A stretch of 64,000 nucleotides of DNA, from positions 682,001 through 746,000 of the forward strand of contig CALSMJ010000001.1 of the NCBI GenBank assembly GCA_943787425.1, read 5' to 3'. Origin of the DNA: an uncultured Pseudomonadales bacterium. GTDB lineage: Bacteria; Pseudomonadota; Gammaproteobacteria; Pseudomonadales; Azotimanducaceae. Made by a program: the position numbers and the translations under genes. The notes beneath the pieces were generated by a model, which did no database searches, was not told where the DNA came from, and was given only the letters and a program-made list of their open reading frames with translations. Shown piece after piece: positions 63,894 through 64,000 of this stretch; position 1 is the stretch's first letter, and each line of letters begins with the position of its first letter.

Positions 63894-64000
63894 CGCTTTT
63901 TTCCTTTTGGTCTTGCCAAGAAGTCTACACTTTCTGACTCAAAATCAACATCAGCGCTCGGCGACACGACTCGAGAAGTTTCAGAATCTGTTGTATCGTT

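Overview
The window looks like a chromosomal piece of an aquatic gammaproteobacterium with moderate GC. Evidence is an E. coli-type endonuclease VIII, RpoH with its RpoH box, FeoAB behind a Fur-like box, two TonB-dependent receptors behind riboswitches, and many acyl-CoA genes. This placement is an inference: no rRNA is present. No tRNA, phage, IS element, integrase or CRISPR array was recognised. The DNA is densely coding, with many short overlaps of ATGA or GTGA type.

Layout. 1-5.7 kb: malate synthase G (truncated by the window edge), a divergent CitE-like lyase, Nei, an RNase J-like nuclease coupled to Nei, and an NAD-isocitrate-dehydrogenase-like enzyme. 5.8-9.8 kb: CoA transferase, amidase, threonine-synthase-like enzyme. 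9.9-13.6 kb: a TPP riboswitch followed by a TonB receptor, a single-domain YkoF-like protein, a PnuC/PnuT-type permease and a small exported protein, best read as a thiamine uptake operon. 13.8-22.2 kb: outer-membrane TorF-like porin, acyl-CoA ligase with CoA transferase, DUF169 protein with a Cys-rich protein, RpoH, an MTH1-like Nudix enzyme, dienelactone hydrolase, and an SGNH-like protein lacking its serine. 22.3-24.5 kb: a cobalamin riboswitch controlling a BtuB-like receptor that is split by a frameshift. 24.7-30.5 kb: enoyl-CoA hydratase, APC permease, Na/Ca antiporter, FeoAB. 30.5-39.2 kb: SDR, short tandem repeats, an APH-like kinase fused to a DUF6285-like domain, acyl-CoA dehydrogenase, a hydratase and two isomerase-like thioredoxin-fold proteins, a membrane metal-dependent hydrolase, enoyl-CoA hydratase and VOC protein. 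39.5-48 kb: small membrane protein, desaturase with TIM-barrel protein, frameshifted alpha/beta hydrolase, TauD-like dioxygenase, carotenoid oxygenase, GST, lactone-oxidase-like flavoprotein, and a 20/23-bp minisatellite. 48.5-55.6 kb: biotin-dependent acyl-CoA carboxylase (two subunits), enoyl-CoA hydratase, AtuA-like protein and a convergent SDR, resembling the Atu/Liu acyclic-terpene or leucine pathways. 55.7-59.5 kb: a pterin-synthase-like protein of ExxHGH type, SDR, YhhQ-like transporter, DUF924 and a TTC38-like TPR protein. 59.5-64 kb: enoyl-CoA hydratase, GST, FAD amine-oxidase-like enzyme and a cytochrome P450.

Together the genes describe a catabolic heterotroph that breaks down fatty, branched or terpenoid and possibly aromatic acids through CoA thioesters and the glyoxylate shunt, and scavenges thiamine, cobalamin and iron. 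The most notable items are the thiamine operon with its YkoF-like gene, the pterin-type gene set at 55.7-57.7 kb, the minisatellite at 48.0-48.3 kb, and two frameshifted genes that may be real or assembly errors.
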